A DNA stretch of 64,000 nt from JADCGM01 sp943370355 (GCA_943370355.1 CALRQP020000011.1:40752-104751); one strand, 5' to 3'. Positions 18,783-28,043 are shown, counted from the first letter of the stretch. The notes: generated by a model from the letters alone, not told the origin. Made by a program: numbers and translations.

Positions 18783-19952
18783 CTACAGCCCCGCTGCGAA
18801 GTCGCGGAGCATATTCTTGGCGATAACCAGTTGAAGGATCTGCGTCGTGCCTTCGTAGATGCGGTAGATGCGGACGTCGCGAAAGAAGCGCTCCGCCTCA
18901 TATTCGGCGAGATAGCCGGCACCGCCGTAGATTTGCACGCAGCGGTCGGCAACGCGGCCGCACATTTCCGATGCGAACATTTTGGCGGCGGCGGCCTGCA
19001 TGAGCACTTTCTCGCCCGCGTCGGCGCGGCGGCAGGCGTCGGCGATCATGCATTCTGCCGCATAGATTTCCGCCTGGCTGTCGGCGAGCATCGCCTGGAT
19101 TAGCTGGAAATTGGCGATCGGCTCGCCGAACGCCTTGCGCTCATTGGCATAGCGCAGCGCGCTGTCGAGGATGCGCCGCGCATAGCCGGTGCTTGCGGCG
19201 GCGACGGACAGCCGACCGTTGTCGAGCGACTGCATCGCGGTCTGGAAGCCCTTGCCCTCCTCGCCACCGAGCAGCGCATCGCCGCTGACATGCACATCCT
19301 CCATGATGATGTCGGCGATATGTGATCCAGCCTGACCCATTTTCTTGTCCGACTTGCCAACGCTGACGCCGGGCGCGTCCATCGGCACGAGGAAGGCGCT
19401 GACATGGGCATTCTTGGGCAAGGCTTCCTTGTTGGTCCGCGCCATGATGAGCGCCACCTTCGCGAAGGGCGAATTGGTGATGTAGCGCTTGGTGCCGTTC
19501 AGCACATAGCCATTGCCGCTGCGCACCGCCGTCGTCTGCATCGCCGCGCTGTCCGAACCGCTGCCGGGCTCGGTGAGCCCGAACGAGGCGATCTCGCCGG
19601 CAGCAAGCCGCGGCAGCCAATGCGCCTTTTGTTCGGCAGTGCCGCTCTTCACGATCGCCGAGCAGGTCATGCCGATGTTGATCGAGATGATCGAGCGGAA
19701 GCAGGGCATGGCGTAGGACAGTTGCCGGATTGTCTCGATATATTGCGAGACGTTCATGCCAGCGCCGCCATATTCCTCGGGCATGGTGATCGCGAACAGG
19801 CCCATGTCGCGCATCTCGTCGAGGATGTCGGCGGGGATTTCGTCGGTCTCGATGATGGTCTTCTCGGCCGGGATCAGCCGCTCGCGCACATAGCGCTTCA
19901 GCTGGTCGATGAAGGCGTCGAAGGTATCGCTGTCCATTCCGGGATTGGCCAT
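18783..19952 (-). CDS. Acyl-CoA dehydrogenase
   Basis: A 389-aa flavoenzyme that introduces an alpha,beta double bond into an acyl-CoA. Signature 1 is FGLTEPGSGSDSAAMQ (about residues 125-140) and signature 2 includes QIYGGAGYLAEYEAERFFRD, followed by the catalytic-Glu loop IYRIYEGTTQI. ATG 19952 (MANPGMDS) is preferred to ATG 19958 because AGGA then lies seven bases upstream. It is second in the operon, after the SDR. Electrons would go to ETF. Acyl-chain preference is not readable. Confidence 0.92.
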   Translation of the reverse strand: MANPGMDSDTFDAFIDQLKRYVRERLIPAEKTIIETDEIPADILDEMRDMGLFAITMPEEYGGAGMNVSQYIETIRQLSYAMPCFRSIISINIGMTCSAIVKSGTAEQKAHWLPRLAAGEIASFGLTEPGSGSDSAAMQTTAVRSGNGYVLNGTKRYITNSPFAKVALIMARTNKEALPKNAHVSAFLVPMDAPGVSVGKSDKKMGQAGSHIADIIMEDVHVSGDALLGGEEGKGFQTAMQSLDNGRLSVAAASTGYARRILDSALRYANERKAFGEPIANFQLIQAMLADSQAEIYAAECMIADACRRADAGEKVLMQAAAAKMFASEMCGRVADRCVQIYGGAGYLAEYEAERFFRDVRIYRIYEGTTQILQLVIAKNMLRDFAAGL

Positions 19953-19994
19953 GTGCATGTCCTGCGGGTGTGGGCGTGAAAGCGCGGGTGGGGA

Positions 19995-20930
19995 TCAGAT
20001 CGGATCGTAGCCGAAAATGTCGCCTGATCGCTCCGACGGATTGGCGAAGCTCGGCCGGAAGGCCGGCAACAGTTCGCTGGCGATCGACCCTGCTGTCCAG
20101 CCCTCCGACTTGTGCATCGAGCGGATCGGACGCGGCTTCGAGAAGAGTAAAATCTCGTTCTTGCGCACGGCAAAAATCTGGTTGGTGACCTCCGCCGACG
20201 CATCCGAGGCGAGAAAAGCGACCAGCGGCGCGACCTTGTCGGCGCTCATCGTTTTCATGCGCTCGACCCGTTCGATTTCCGCGGGAGTGGTCGCGGGGAT
20301 GGAGGCGGTCATGCGGCTCCACGCGAAGGGCGCGATGCAGTTGGAGCGCACGCCCATCCGCGCCATGTCGAGCGCGATCGACTGCGACAGGCCGACGATA
20401 CCCATCTTCGCGGCGGAATAGTTCGCCTGTCCGAAATTGCCGACCAGTCCCGATGTCGACGTGAAGTGGATGAAGCTGCCTGAACCCTGGTCACGGAAAT
20501 AGGGCGTGGCGGCCTTCGAGACATTGAAGGCACCGTTCAGATGCACGTCGACAACGGCCTTCCAATCCTCATGGCTGAGCTTGTGCCAGATCCGGTCACG
20601 CAGGAAGCCCGCGTTATTGACCACCGCATCGATGCGGCCGAACGTCTTGATGGCGTCCTCGATGATGCTGGCAGCACCTGCAGGGTCGGTGACGCTTGCA
20701 AGGTTGGCGATGGCCTGCCCGCCCGCAGCCTTTATGTCATTCGCGGTTTCCGCTGCCGGTCCGGAGTCGACCCCTTCGCCTTCAGCCGACACGCCGAAAT
20801 CATTGACAACGACGGCTGCGCCTTCGCGCGCGCAGAGCAGCGCAATCTCGCGCCCAATACCACGGCCCGCGCCGGTGATCGCCACAACCCGGCCCGTAAG
20901 GGCACCCGATCCAGACATGTCCATCCCCAT
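19995..20930 (-). CDS. SDR, (3R)-hydroxyacyl-CoA dehydrogenase-like
   Basis: A 311-aa short-chain dehydrogenase. VVAITGAGRGIGREIA binds the nucleotide, VVNNAGFLRDR is the NNAG motif, and the catalytic Ser (HFTSTSG) and YSAAK tyrosine-lysine are intact. NDFGVSAEGEGVDSGPA and the 60-residue C-terminal extension resemble the dehydrogenase unit of peroxisomal multifunctional enzyme 2, which oxidises 3-hydroxyacyl-CoA. Several in-frame ATGs (20951, 20930, 20924, 20918) make the start uncertain. First gene of the acyl-CoA operon, divergent from the IclR regulator with an operator-like repeat between. Confidence 0.9.
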   Translation of the reverse strand: MGMDMSGSGALTGRVVAITGAGRGIGREIALLCAREGAAVVVNDFGVSAEGEGVDSGPAAETANDIKAAGGQAIANLASVTDPAGAASIIEDAIKTFGRIDAVVNNAGFLRDRIWHKLSHEDWKAVVDVHLNGAFNVSKAATPYFRDQGSGSFIHFTSTSGLVGNFGQANYSAAKMGIVGLSQSIALDMARMGVRSNCIAPFAWSRMTASIPATTPAEIERVERMKTMSADKVAPLVAFLASDASAEVTNQIFAVRKNEILLFSKPRPIRSMHKSEGWTAGSIASELLPAFRPSFANPSERSGDIFGYDPI

Positions 20931-20969
20931 TGTTTCTTGCGCATGGGGCATAGTTCAAAGTGCCCGTAT

Positions 20970-21005
20970 ATTCAACGTAAAGAATTGCCATTCAGCGTAA
21001 TGAAT
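20970..21005. promoter_or_regulatory. Duplicated palindromic operator between the acyl-CoA operon and its IclR regulator
   Basis: Two near-identical 16-bp sites, ATTCAACGTAAAGAAT (20970-20985) and ATTCAGCGTAATGAAT (20990-21005), lie 20 bp apart, about two helical turns. Each is itself an imperfect palindrome with ATTC/GAAT ends. This is the usual look of an IclR-family binding region, placed so that one protein could control both divergent genes. Confidence 0.7.
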
Positions 21006-21019
21006 GGTAGCTGACGTTG

Positions 21020-21781
21020 ATGGCCCCTGCGCTTTCCAAGCCCGCGCCCGCCGTGTCTCAGGCCGCCGCGATCCTTCGGGTTCTCGCCGGTGCTGCGGAG
21101 CCACTTGGTGTGGTCGCTATCGCTCGGGCTGCGTCGGTGAGCCCGTCAAGCTGCTTCAACTTGCTGAAGGCCCTGACCGACGAACGGCTTGCCGAATTCG
21201 ACGGCGAAACCAAGAAATACCGGCTCGGACTCGGCGTCGTCGACCTCGCACGCGCGGCGCTCAGGGGCGATGCGGTCCTCGCTGTCGCGCGCAACCGGAT
21301 GCAGGAGATCGCCGATCGCCATGATGCGGCCGTCGGCCTGTGGCGTCAGAGCGGACCACGGCGCGCGACGCTCATCGCGCTGCACGAGAGCGAGGCTGCG
21401 ACCCGGATCCACATGGCAATTGGCCAGCGCCAACCACTGGCCGCTGGGGCGACGGGGCGCGCGTCTCTATGCCAAGCGGATATCGACGTGGATGAATTAC
21501 GAAATCTTTTCAACGATGTACGCTGGCAAAGGCCTCTGGCCTTCGCCACCTATCGCAGCCAGCTGGCCGCCTCCCGCAAATGCGGCTTCGCCATCGACGC
21601 CGACTGGCTGTTGAGCGGCATCACCACTGTTGCCGTTGCACTTGCCGCCGACATGGGCCGCACGCGCTACAGCCTGTCGGCAACGATGTTCTCCGGCCGC
21701 CACACGCCCGACGCCCTCGACCGGATCGGCACGGACCTCGCGACGACTGCGAATCACATCGAGCGTGAACTGATCGGCTAA
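21020..21781 (+). CDS. IclR family transcriptional regulator
   Basis: A 253-aa regulator. The N-terminal winged helix-turn-helix (about residues 12-70) includes ILRVLAGAAEPLGVVAIAR and SPSSCFNLLKAL, the wing DGETKKYRLGLG follows, and the C-terminal effector domain (about 80-250) is shorter and less conserved. TTG 21017 directly precedes the ATG 21020 used here; the RBS is weak. Divergent from the SDR-led acyl-CoA operon across a 90-bp gap holding the duplicated palindrome, it is the likely local regulator, responding to a substrate or CoA ester. Confidence 0.88.
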   Translation: MAPALSKPAPAVSQAAAILRVLAGAAEPLGVVAIARAASVSPSSCFNLLKALTDERLAEFDGETKKYRLGLGVVDLARAALRGDAVLAVARNRMQEIADRHDAAVGLWRQSGPRRATLIALHESEAATRIHMAIGQRQPLAAGATGRASLCQADIDVDELRNLFNDVRWQRPLAFATYRSQLAASRKCGFAIDADWLLSGITTVAVALAADMGRTRYSLSATMFSGRHTPDALDRIGTDLATTANHIERELIG

Positions 21782-21803
21782 CCGCGGTGCCGCATCTGTC
21801 GGC

Positions 21804-23651
21804 TCAGGCCGTTGTGCCCTTGATGAACCCGTCCACGACGCTCTCCAGGATCGGCAGCGGCACCCCGCCGGTTTTGACGACGGCGTCGTTGAAACCGGCG
21901 AGGTCGAAGCGCCCGCCGAGCGCCGCCTTCGCCTTGGCGCGGAGCCGCAGCAGTTCGTTGTGGCCCATCTTGTAACCGCAGGCCTGGCCGGGCGAGGCGC
22001 AATAGCGGTCGATCTCGCTGGTCATCGCGTCGGCGCCCTTGCCGGTATTCTGGGTCAGGAAGTCGATCGCCTGCTGGCGGCCCCAGCCCTTGGCGTGCAG
22101 GCCGGTATCGACGACGAGCCGGCAGGCGCGGAACTGCTGCGCCTGCAGATAGCCGAGCCGGCTGAACGGATCCTTGTCGTAAAGGCCGCTCTCGTCGATG
22201 AGCTGCTCGGCGAAAAGCGCCCAGCCTTCGACGAAGGCGTTGAAGCCGATCATTGAGGTGATCAGCGGGATTTCGTCATGATGTTCGGCGAGATAGGCAC
22301 CCTGCCAGGCATGGCCGGGAATCGCCTCATGCGCGGTCAGGCTGGCGAGCTGGTACTTCGGCCAGAGCGACGTCGACTTGAGGTTGACATAATAGATCGC
22401 GGGCCGCGAGCCATCGAGTGAGGCGAAGTTCATGTAGCCGAGCGCTGCGCCGTCCTGAATGTCCGGCGGCACGCGCTTCACTGTGACATTCGCATTGAGC
22501 TTCAGATGCGACAGTTTCGGCATCATCGGGCGCACCGCGTCGATCCGGCGATTGAGGTCGGCGATCAGGTCCGCGCGGCCGGCATCGGTGTTGGGATAAA
22601 CGAACTTCGGATCCTTGTTGAGTGCTGTGACCCGCTCACCGACCGTGCCCTTGGTCATGCCCTGCGCCTTCAGCAGTGCATCCATCCGCGCCATGATCTC
22701 GCGGTTCTGCTCAAGGCCGATGCGATGCACTTCGTCGGGTGAATTGGTCGTGGTGGTGCCGAGGCGTAGCGCCCAGCGATAATAGGCTTCGCCGTCGGGC
22801 AGGCGCGAGACGCTGCCGACGCTGCCGGACTTCGCCGTTGCTGCGGTGAAGGCCGCGATCTCACGGTCCACGGCGGGGTAGATTTTGCTGTCGATAAGTT
22901 TCGTCACCTGGGCGGCCCAGTCACCAGTCAGGCCAGCCTTGGCCGCGCGCTCGGTGATTGATGTAACCAGGCCTTGGTCCTTCGCAGCGGTGGCGCGGAA
23001 GCCCTTCAGCTGGCCGAGCGCGTTGCTCGCGATGAAATCAGGTGGTGCGATCCCGTTGGCGGCATCAACGGTGATCTGCGCGGTCTCCTGATCGATGAGG
23101 CGCGCGAACTCCTCGACGCGGGCGACATAGGCGTCGGCGTCGGCCTTGGTCTTGATGCTGTGTTGTGAGTTCAGGAATTCCGGGACCGAACTGACCGCGC
23201 CATTCTGCTGGCTCACCACATAGGGACTGGTGCCGCCATAGAAGCCGGCCGCAGCGCCGCCGCCATATTTGAACTTGCTGCCCTCGATGCCACGGTCGGC
23301 GGCATAGTTGAGCGTGTCGTAGCGGTTGCGGTCGGCAGGCGACAGCGTGGCGCGGTCGATTGCGCCCAGGCGAGACTTCACCGACGTCACCAGCGCGGTC
23401 CAATTGGCCTGATCCGCATCGGAAATCTGCGACAGGCGTGATTTGAGCGGCGCGCGCGCGCCCGTGTCGATGCCGAGACCCGTGGCCTGCTCGGGCGACA
23501 GCAGCAGGATTTCTTCGGCGATCGCATCAATCGTCGAGCGGAAATCGCCTTGGGTCGCAGCGCGAGCGATGCCGGGCAGGAATGCCAGTGCCGACGTGGC
23601 AGCGGCACCCTGCAGGAAATGACGGCGGTTGGCGGGCAGGATGGCGGTCAT
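21804..23651 (-). CDS. DUF885 family exported protein, putative metallopeptidase
   Basis: A 615-aa protein. ATG 23651 gives MTAILPANRRHFLQGAAATSALAFLPGIARA in pieces: an RR-containing Tat signal, a hydrophobic core and an AxA cleavage site, so it is exported folded. The body is the DUF885 family, with HEAIPGH (a gluzincin-like HExxxGH motif) in the last third, which suggests a zinc peptidase or carboxypeptidase of the periplasm. The frame continues upstream to 23780, but that extension is hydrophilic and would hide the signal. Ribosome site GGAG lies nine bases upstream. Stand-alone, tail to tail with iclR (22 bp). Confidence 0.88.
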   Translation of the reverse strand: MTAILPANRRHFLQGAAATSALAFLPGIARAATQGDFRSTIDAIAEEILLLSPEQATGLGIDTGARAPLKSRLSQISDADQANWTALVTSVKSRLGAIDRATLSPADRNRYDTLNYAADRGIEGSKFKYGGGAAAGFYGGTSPYVVSQQNGAVSSVPEFLNSQHSIKTKADADAYVARVEEFARLIDQETAQITVDAANGIAPPDFIASNALGQLKGFRATAAKDQGLVTSITERAAKAGLTGDWAAQVTKLIDSKIYPAVDREIAAFTAATAKSGSVGSVSRLPDGEAYYRWALRLGTTTTNSPDEVHRIGLEQNREIMARMDALLKAQGMTKGTVGERVTALNKDPKFVYPNTDAGRADLIADLNRRIDAVRPMMPKLSHLKLNANVTVKRVPPDIQDGAALGYMNFASLDGSRPAIYYVNLKSTSLWPKYQLASLTAHEAIPGHAWQGAYLAEHHDEIPLITSMIGFNAFVEGWALFAEQLIDESGLYDKDPFSRLGYLQAQQFRACRLVVDTGLHAKGWGRQQAIDFLTQNTGKGADAMTSEIDRYCASPGQACGYKMGHNELLRLRAKAKAALGGRFDLAGFNDAVVKTGGVPLPILESVVDGFIKGTTA

Positions 23652-23830
23652 CGGCGTAAACTCCCCAGAATCAAACATTTTGTGGCGATGCCGACCGATA
23701 ACAGGCCCGGCAGCGCGCGCAAGCGACCAAGGCGCTTCCGTCGGAGCGGCGAGACCGCTAAGGTCGAAGGGCGGGGGCATTCAGCGTCGGAGCGGGGGCT
23801 CCGGCGCGGGCAGCGAGAGCCGGGTTCACA

Positions 23831-26800
23831 ATGGCGCTTGGCATGGCCGGACTCCCGGCACCCGATTTTCTCAGCGGCGGCGGCGAGATGGGCGCGCTCA
23901 TGCGGGCGCATGATTGGGCCGCAACGCCGCTCGGGCCGCCCGAACGCTGGCCGCAACCGCTGCGCACGGCGGTACGGCTCATCCTCAATACCGGCCACCC
24001 GATGTACATCTTCTGGGGGCCGGAGGGTGCCTGCTTCTACAATGACGCTTATCGCCAATCGATTGGCCCAGAACGTCACCCGGGTTCGCTCGGCCAGCCC
24101 GCCTTCGGGGTGTGGGCGGAAATCTGGGATATGATCGGGCCACAGATCGAACAGGTAATGGCGGGCCGGGGTGCGACCTGGCACGAGAATCAGCTCCTTC
24201 CGATCACCCGTAACGGCCGCCGCGAGGAGGTCTACTGGACCTACAGCTACGGTCCGATCGACGACGAATCCTCGGCGACCGGCGTCGGCGGTGTGCTCGT
24301 CGTGTGCACCGAGACAACAGGGCAAGTGCTGGCAGAACGCCGGGCGGCGCACGACCGGCAGATGTTCACGCGGCTGTTCGACCAAGCCCCGACATTCATG
24401 ACAATGCTGAGCGGCCCAGATCACCGCATCCAGCTGGCAAATCCCGGCTATCTGAGACTGGTCGGCGGCCGCGATGTCGTCGGCAAAACCGTTGCCGAAG
24501 CTCTGCCGGAAGTGCGCGGGCAAGGCTTTCTCGAACTGCTCGATTCGGTGTTCCGGTCGGGCGAAGCCTATGCAGCGACGGGCGCGCGCTATGATCTTCC
24601 CGCAGCCGACGCGGCACCGCCGGAGTCGCGTTACCTCGATTTTGTGTATCAACCGATCAAGGACGACGAGGGCGTCGTCACCGGCATCTTCGTCGAAGGC
24701 CATGATGTAACGGCACGGCGCGACGCGGAGGAGGCGCTTCGGACCAGCGACGCGCGATACCAGGCGCTGTTCAACTCGTTGGACTTCACATTTTACGCGA
24801 TCGATCGCGACTGGCGGCTCTCGGTGTTCAATGCGGCAGCGGAAGCTTTTTTTGGCTTTGAGCGCGCAGAGGTTCTTGGGCGGTCGTTATGGGAGCTGTT
24901 CCCCGAAGGACGCGATCGTCCGTTCGGCGATTGCTGCCGTGCTGCCATGGAGCGGGGCGAGGTCAGCGAATTGGACGCGCCATCAGCGCTGCGCCCCGGC
25001 CGCAGCGTATCGCTGCGCTTCGCGCCAATGGCGGGCGGTGGTGTTTCCGTATCGCTGTTCGACGTGACCGAGCGCCGCCGCGCCGAGCAACGACGAGACG
25101 CTCTTATCGAACTGGTGCGCCGCTTCGACGAGGAACGCGAAACCGCCGAGATCTCGTTCGCGGCAGCCGAGATACTGGGCAAGACCCTTGCCGTTGATCG
25201 CGTCGGTTACGGCACGGTCGATCCGGTTTCCGAGACCATCGTCATCGAGCGGGACTGGAACGCAGAAGGCGTGCGGAGCCTCGCCGGAACGCTGCACTTT
25301 CGCGATTATGGCAGCTACATTGAGGACTTGGCGCGCGGCGATACCGTCGCGATTGCCGACGTGCGAGACGATCCGAGGACATCGGATATGGCCGATGCGC
25401 TCATCGCGATCAACGCATGGTCCTTCGTGAACATGCCCGTGTCCGAGCAGGGCGGATTGGTTGCGCTGCTCTATCTCAACCACGGGGAGGCGCGCATATG
25501 GTCGGATGAGGATCTTGCATTCATCCGCGATATCGCCGGCCGGACGCGCATGGCTGTCGAGCGGGCGCGGGCCGAGACGGCGCTTCGTGAACTGAACGAG
25601 ACGCTCGAGCAGCAGGTCGCCGACCGGACCTTTACCCTCGCGCAGACTGCCACGCGTCTGCGCGCGGTATTTGCGACGAGCTACCAATATCAGGGCCTCA
25701 TCGATCTTGACGGAACGGTGCTCGAATCCAATGCGGCGTCGCTGGAGGGCATCAAGGCGAAGGCCGAGGATGTGGCCGGCATGGCCTTCTGGGACACGCC
25801 TTGGTTCAGCGGGACGCCGGGCATGGCGGATCAAGTGCGCGCCGCGATTGCGGCAGTCGCGGGCGGTGCCACGATCCGTCAGGAGGTCTATTCCAATCTG
25901 CCAATCGGCTGGCGCTGGTTCGATCTGACGCTGCGGCCGGCGTTCGACGCCGAGGGCAAGATCGTCGCTATCGTTCCCGAGGCGATCGATATCACCGAGC
26001 GGCGGCAGGCCGAGGAGGCGCTGCGTCAGTCGCAAAAACTGGAGGCGATGGGTCAGCTGACCGGCGGCGTCGCGCACGACTTCAACAATCTGCTGTCACC
26101 GATCATCGGTGGCCTCGATATGCTGCAGCGGCGCAGCGTTGGCGGGGAGCGTGAGCGGCGGCTCATCGATGGCGCACTGCAATCGGCGGAACGGGCCAAG
26201 ACGCTCGTGCAGCGCCTGCTTGCCTTCGCGCGGCGTCAGCCGCTGCAGCGAACAGCAGTCGATGTCGGGAAGCTCGTCAAAGGCATGGGCGATCTGATCG
26301 CGAGCACGTCGGGGCCGCAGATCCGTGTCGTTCTTGAGGTTGCCGACGGGATGCCGGCTGCCAATGCCGACGGCAATCAGATCGAGATGGCCTTGCTGAA
26401 CCTCAGCGTGAACGCGCGGGACGCGATGCCCGATGGCGGGACGCTGCGTATTTCTGCGGACGAGGAGATGATCGGGCAGGGCCATCGCTCCGGACTCGCC
26501 GCAGGCCGTTACATCCGGCTTTCCGTCGCCGACAGCGGACTGGGTATGGACGAAGCGACCGTTGCCAAGGCCATCGAGCCCTTCTTCTCGACCAAAGGTA
26601 TCGGAAAAGGCACTGGCCTCGGGCTGTCGATGGTGCATGGTCTTGCGCTGCAATTGGGCGGAGCCCTGACGATCACGAGTCGCCAGGACATCGGGACGAA
26701 TGTCGAGATTTGGTTGCCGATCAGCCCAGCGGCATCTGCCACCGAGTCGCCGGATGCCGATATTCCGGCTGTAGGTGTCGTCCGGGGCCGGGCTTTGGTC

Positions 26801-27133
26801 GTCGATGATGAAGCGCTCGTCCGCGCCAGTACGTCCGACATGCTCGCCGAGCTTGGCTATGCCGTGACCGAAGCCGCTTCGGCGGAGACGGCACTGGCCT
26901 TGCTCGCAGCCGGCGAGACGGTTGACCTGCTTGTCACGGACCATCTGATGCCCGGCATGACGGGAGTCGATCTGGCGCGGGAGGTTCGCAATCTCGCGCC
27001 CGAGCTGCCGGTGCTCATCGTGTCTGGTTATGCCGAGGCCGAGGATGTCGCGCCGGATCTGCCGCGCCTGTCCAAGCCGTTTCGACAGCCCGAACTCGCG
27101 GCGAGCATCGCTGCGATCACCAAGCCGGGCTGA
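23831..27133 (+). CDS. Hybrid sensor histidine kinase with PAS, GAF and receiver domains
   Basis: An 1100-aa cytoplasmic sensor without transmembrane segments. Order: a PAS-like N-terminal region (about 40-165), PAS (185-305), PAS (310-420), GAF (435-590), a short coiled coil (590-620), PAS (625-735), HisKA with phosphoacceptor His749 in GGVAHDFNNLL, HATPase_c (N box NLSVNARDAMPDGG, G boxes DSGLGMD and GKGTGLGLS) and a C-terminal receiver with phospho-Asp1037 in VTDHLMPGMTG and Lys in SKPFRQ. It belongs to the HWE-like/His-Asp-Phe-Asn kinases. The RBS at ATG 23831 is weak. No separate response regulator lies next to it. The signal is unknown. Confidence 0.93.
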   Translation: MALGMAGLPAPDFLSGGGEMGALMRAHDWAATPLGPPERWPQPLRTAVRLILNTGHPMYIFWGPEGACFYNDAYRQSIGPERHPGSLGQPAFGVWAEIWDMIGPQIEQVMAGRGATWHENQLLPITRNGRREEVYWTYSYGPIDDESSATGVGGVLVVCTETTGQVLAERRAAHDRQMFTRLFDQAPTFMTMLSGPDHRIQLANPGYLRLVGGRDVVGKTVAEALPEVRGQGFLELLDSVFRSGEAYAATGARYDLPAADAAPPESRYLDFVYQPIKDDEGVVTGIFVEGHDVTARRDAEEALRTSDARYQALFNSLDFTFYAIDRDWRLSVFNAAAEAFFGFERAEVLGRSLWELFPEGRDRPFGDCCRAAMERGEVSELDAPSALRPGRSVSLRFAPMAGGGVSVSLFDVTERRRAEQRRDALIELVRRFDEERETAEISFAAAEILGKTLAVDRVGYGTVDPVSETIVIERDWNAEGVRSLAGTLHFRDYGSYIEDLARGDTVAIADVRDDPRTSDMADALIAINAWSFVNMPVSEQGGLVALLYLNHGEARIWSDEDLAFIRDIAGRTRMAVERARAETALRELNETLEQQVADRTFTLAQTATRLRAVFATSYQYQGLIDLDGTVLESNAASLEGIKAKAEDVAGMAFWDTPWFSGTPGMADQVRAAIAAVAGGATIRQEVYSNLPIGWRWFDLTLRPAFDAEGKIVAIVPEAIDITERRQAEEALRQSQKLEAMGQLTGGVAHDFNNLLSPIIGGLDMLQRRSVGGERERRLIDGALQSAERAKTLVQRLLAFARRQPLQRTAVDVGKLVKGMGDLIASTSGPQIRVVLEVADGMPAANADGNQIEMALLNLSVNARDAMPDGGTLRISADEEMIGQGHRSGLAAGRYIRLSVADSGLGMDEATVAKAIEPFFSTKGIGKGTGLGLSMVHGLALQLGGALTITSRQDIGTNVEIWLPISPAASATESPDADIPAVGVVRGRALVVDDEALVRASTSDMLAELGYAVTEAASAETALALLAAGETVDLLVTDHLMPGMTGVDLAREVRNLAPELPVLIVSGYAEAEDVAPDLPRLSKPFRQPELAASIAAITKPG

Positions 27134-27202
27134 CATTCGGAACTTTCTGCGGCCTTCGATCTTTGCGCCCGATTGGACGCATGGAATTGAAGGACTTCCG
27201 GC

Positions 27203-27376
27203 ATGTTGCGCTGGGCATTGATTTTTCTGGTTGTGGCGCTCGTCGCCGCGGTTCTCGGCTTTGGCGGCATCGCCGGAGCGGCGGCAGGCATCGCCAAGCT
27301 GCTGTTCCTAATTTTCGCCGTGCTGTTCGTGATCGGTCTCGTCATGCATCTGGTTCGGGGGTCGTCGACGGTCTGA
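27203..27376 (+). CDS. DUF1328 family small membrane protein
   Basis: A 57-aa hydrophobic protein with two transmembrane segments: WALIFLVVALVAAVLGFGG, a GIAGAAAGIAK turn, then LLFLIFAVLFVIGLVMHLV. This is the YtjA/DUF1328 pattern. AAGGA lies eight bases upstream of the ATG. These proteins are abundant in stress-exposed Gram-negatives, but their role is unknown. It lies 69 bp after the sensor kinase on the same strand and just before the tRNA-Asp promoter, so it may be cotranscribed with the kinase or have its own promoter. Confidence 0.85.
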   Translation: MLRWALIFLVVALVAAVLGFGGIAGAAAGIAKLLFLIFAVLFVIGLVMHLVRGSSTV

Positions 27377-27383
27377 TCGCCGG

Positions 27384-27412
27384 TTGACACGCCACGGCCC
27401 GCTGAATAGGTA
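27384..27412 (+). promoter_or_regulatory. Promoter of tRNA-Asp
   Basis: A perfect -35 TTGACA (27384-27389), a 17-base spacer and -10 TAGGTA (27407-27412) lie about 17 bp before the tRNA 5' end. Transcription would start around 27419, giving a short leader as usual for tRNA genes. Confidence 0.7.
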
Positions 27413-27428
27413 GCGCGACGCTTTTCAA

Positions 27429-27505
<77 letters not shown>

Positions 27506-27525
27506 TTGCCGGCGCGGCGCAAATC

Positions 27526-27834
27526 TCAGCCTGTGATGGAATCGAACCTGCGGAATTCGTGGGCGATCGATCCCTCGACGAGCGTTTCCCACAACTGCGC
27601 GGCAAGCTGCTCTGGGAAATCGACGGCCGCCGCCGCAGCGCGCACCTTCGCGATCACATCGGCCTTGCGCCATTCGTCACGAACGGCGGACCGTTCGGTC
27701 TTGATGCGCGCTGCCGCCTCAATATAGCGCATCCGCTCGCCAAGCAGTGCGACGAGGCGCTGGTCGATAGTATCGATCGCCGCCCGGACTTCGGTCATCG
27801 TTATGCAGGACGCTGCGGGGACAATATCGCTCAT
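27526..27834 (-). CDS. Chorismate mutase (AroQ type)
   Basis: A 102-aa all-helical enzyme converting chorismate to prephenate for phenylalanine and tyrosine. MTEVRAAIDTIDQRLVALLGERMRYI is the N-terminal helix in pieces, with the conserved Arg and Lys of the active site in RAAIDTIDQRL and AARIK. ATG 27834 overlaps the stop of the DUF2842 gene (ATGA), which fixes the start, and the 16-residue extension MSDIVPAASC is normal in alphaproteobacterial members. The gene is convergent with tRNA-Asp. It could also be read as an isochorismate-pyruvate lyase-like relative, but no siderophore genes are near. Confidence 0.9.
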   Translation of the reverse strand: MSDIVPAASCITMTEVRAAIDTIDQRLVALLGERMRYIEAAARIKTERSAVRDEWRKADVIAKVRAAAAAVDFPEQLAAQLWETLVEGSIAHEFRRFDSITG

Positions 27835-28043
27835 CTTGCGCGCCACCGGCCCGTCTCCATCCAGAGCAGCATCGGGCGCAGCGGCGCGATCCAGACGAGG
27901 CCGAGGACGAGGTATAACGGTGCCTGCACGAGAACAGGCAATTGGCCGATCCAGCCGGACAAGGCGGCGACGGCCACCGCATAGATGGCGAGGCCGGTTA
28001 CGATCAGCAGCACCCCGAGGGGCTTGCGGAGGGTCGGGTTCAT
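27831..28043 (-). CDS. DUF2842 family small membrane protein
   Basis: A 70-aa protein with two transmembrane segments (PLGVLLIVTGLAIYAVAVAAL and VQAPLYLVLGLVWIAPL) and a basic tail ending GRWRAR. The PLR-P-L-W-ME pattern near the C-terminus matches the alphaproteobacterial DUF2842 family of unknown function. Its stop overlaps the chorismate mutase start (ATGA), and its start lies 31 bp after the cyclo-ligase stop, so the three minus-strand genes are likely one transcript. Confidence 0.85.
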   Translation of the reverse strand: MNPTLRKPLGVLLIVTGLAIYAVAVAALSGWIGQLPVLVQAPLYLVLGLVWIAPLRPMLLWMETGRWRAR

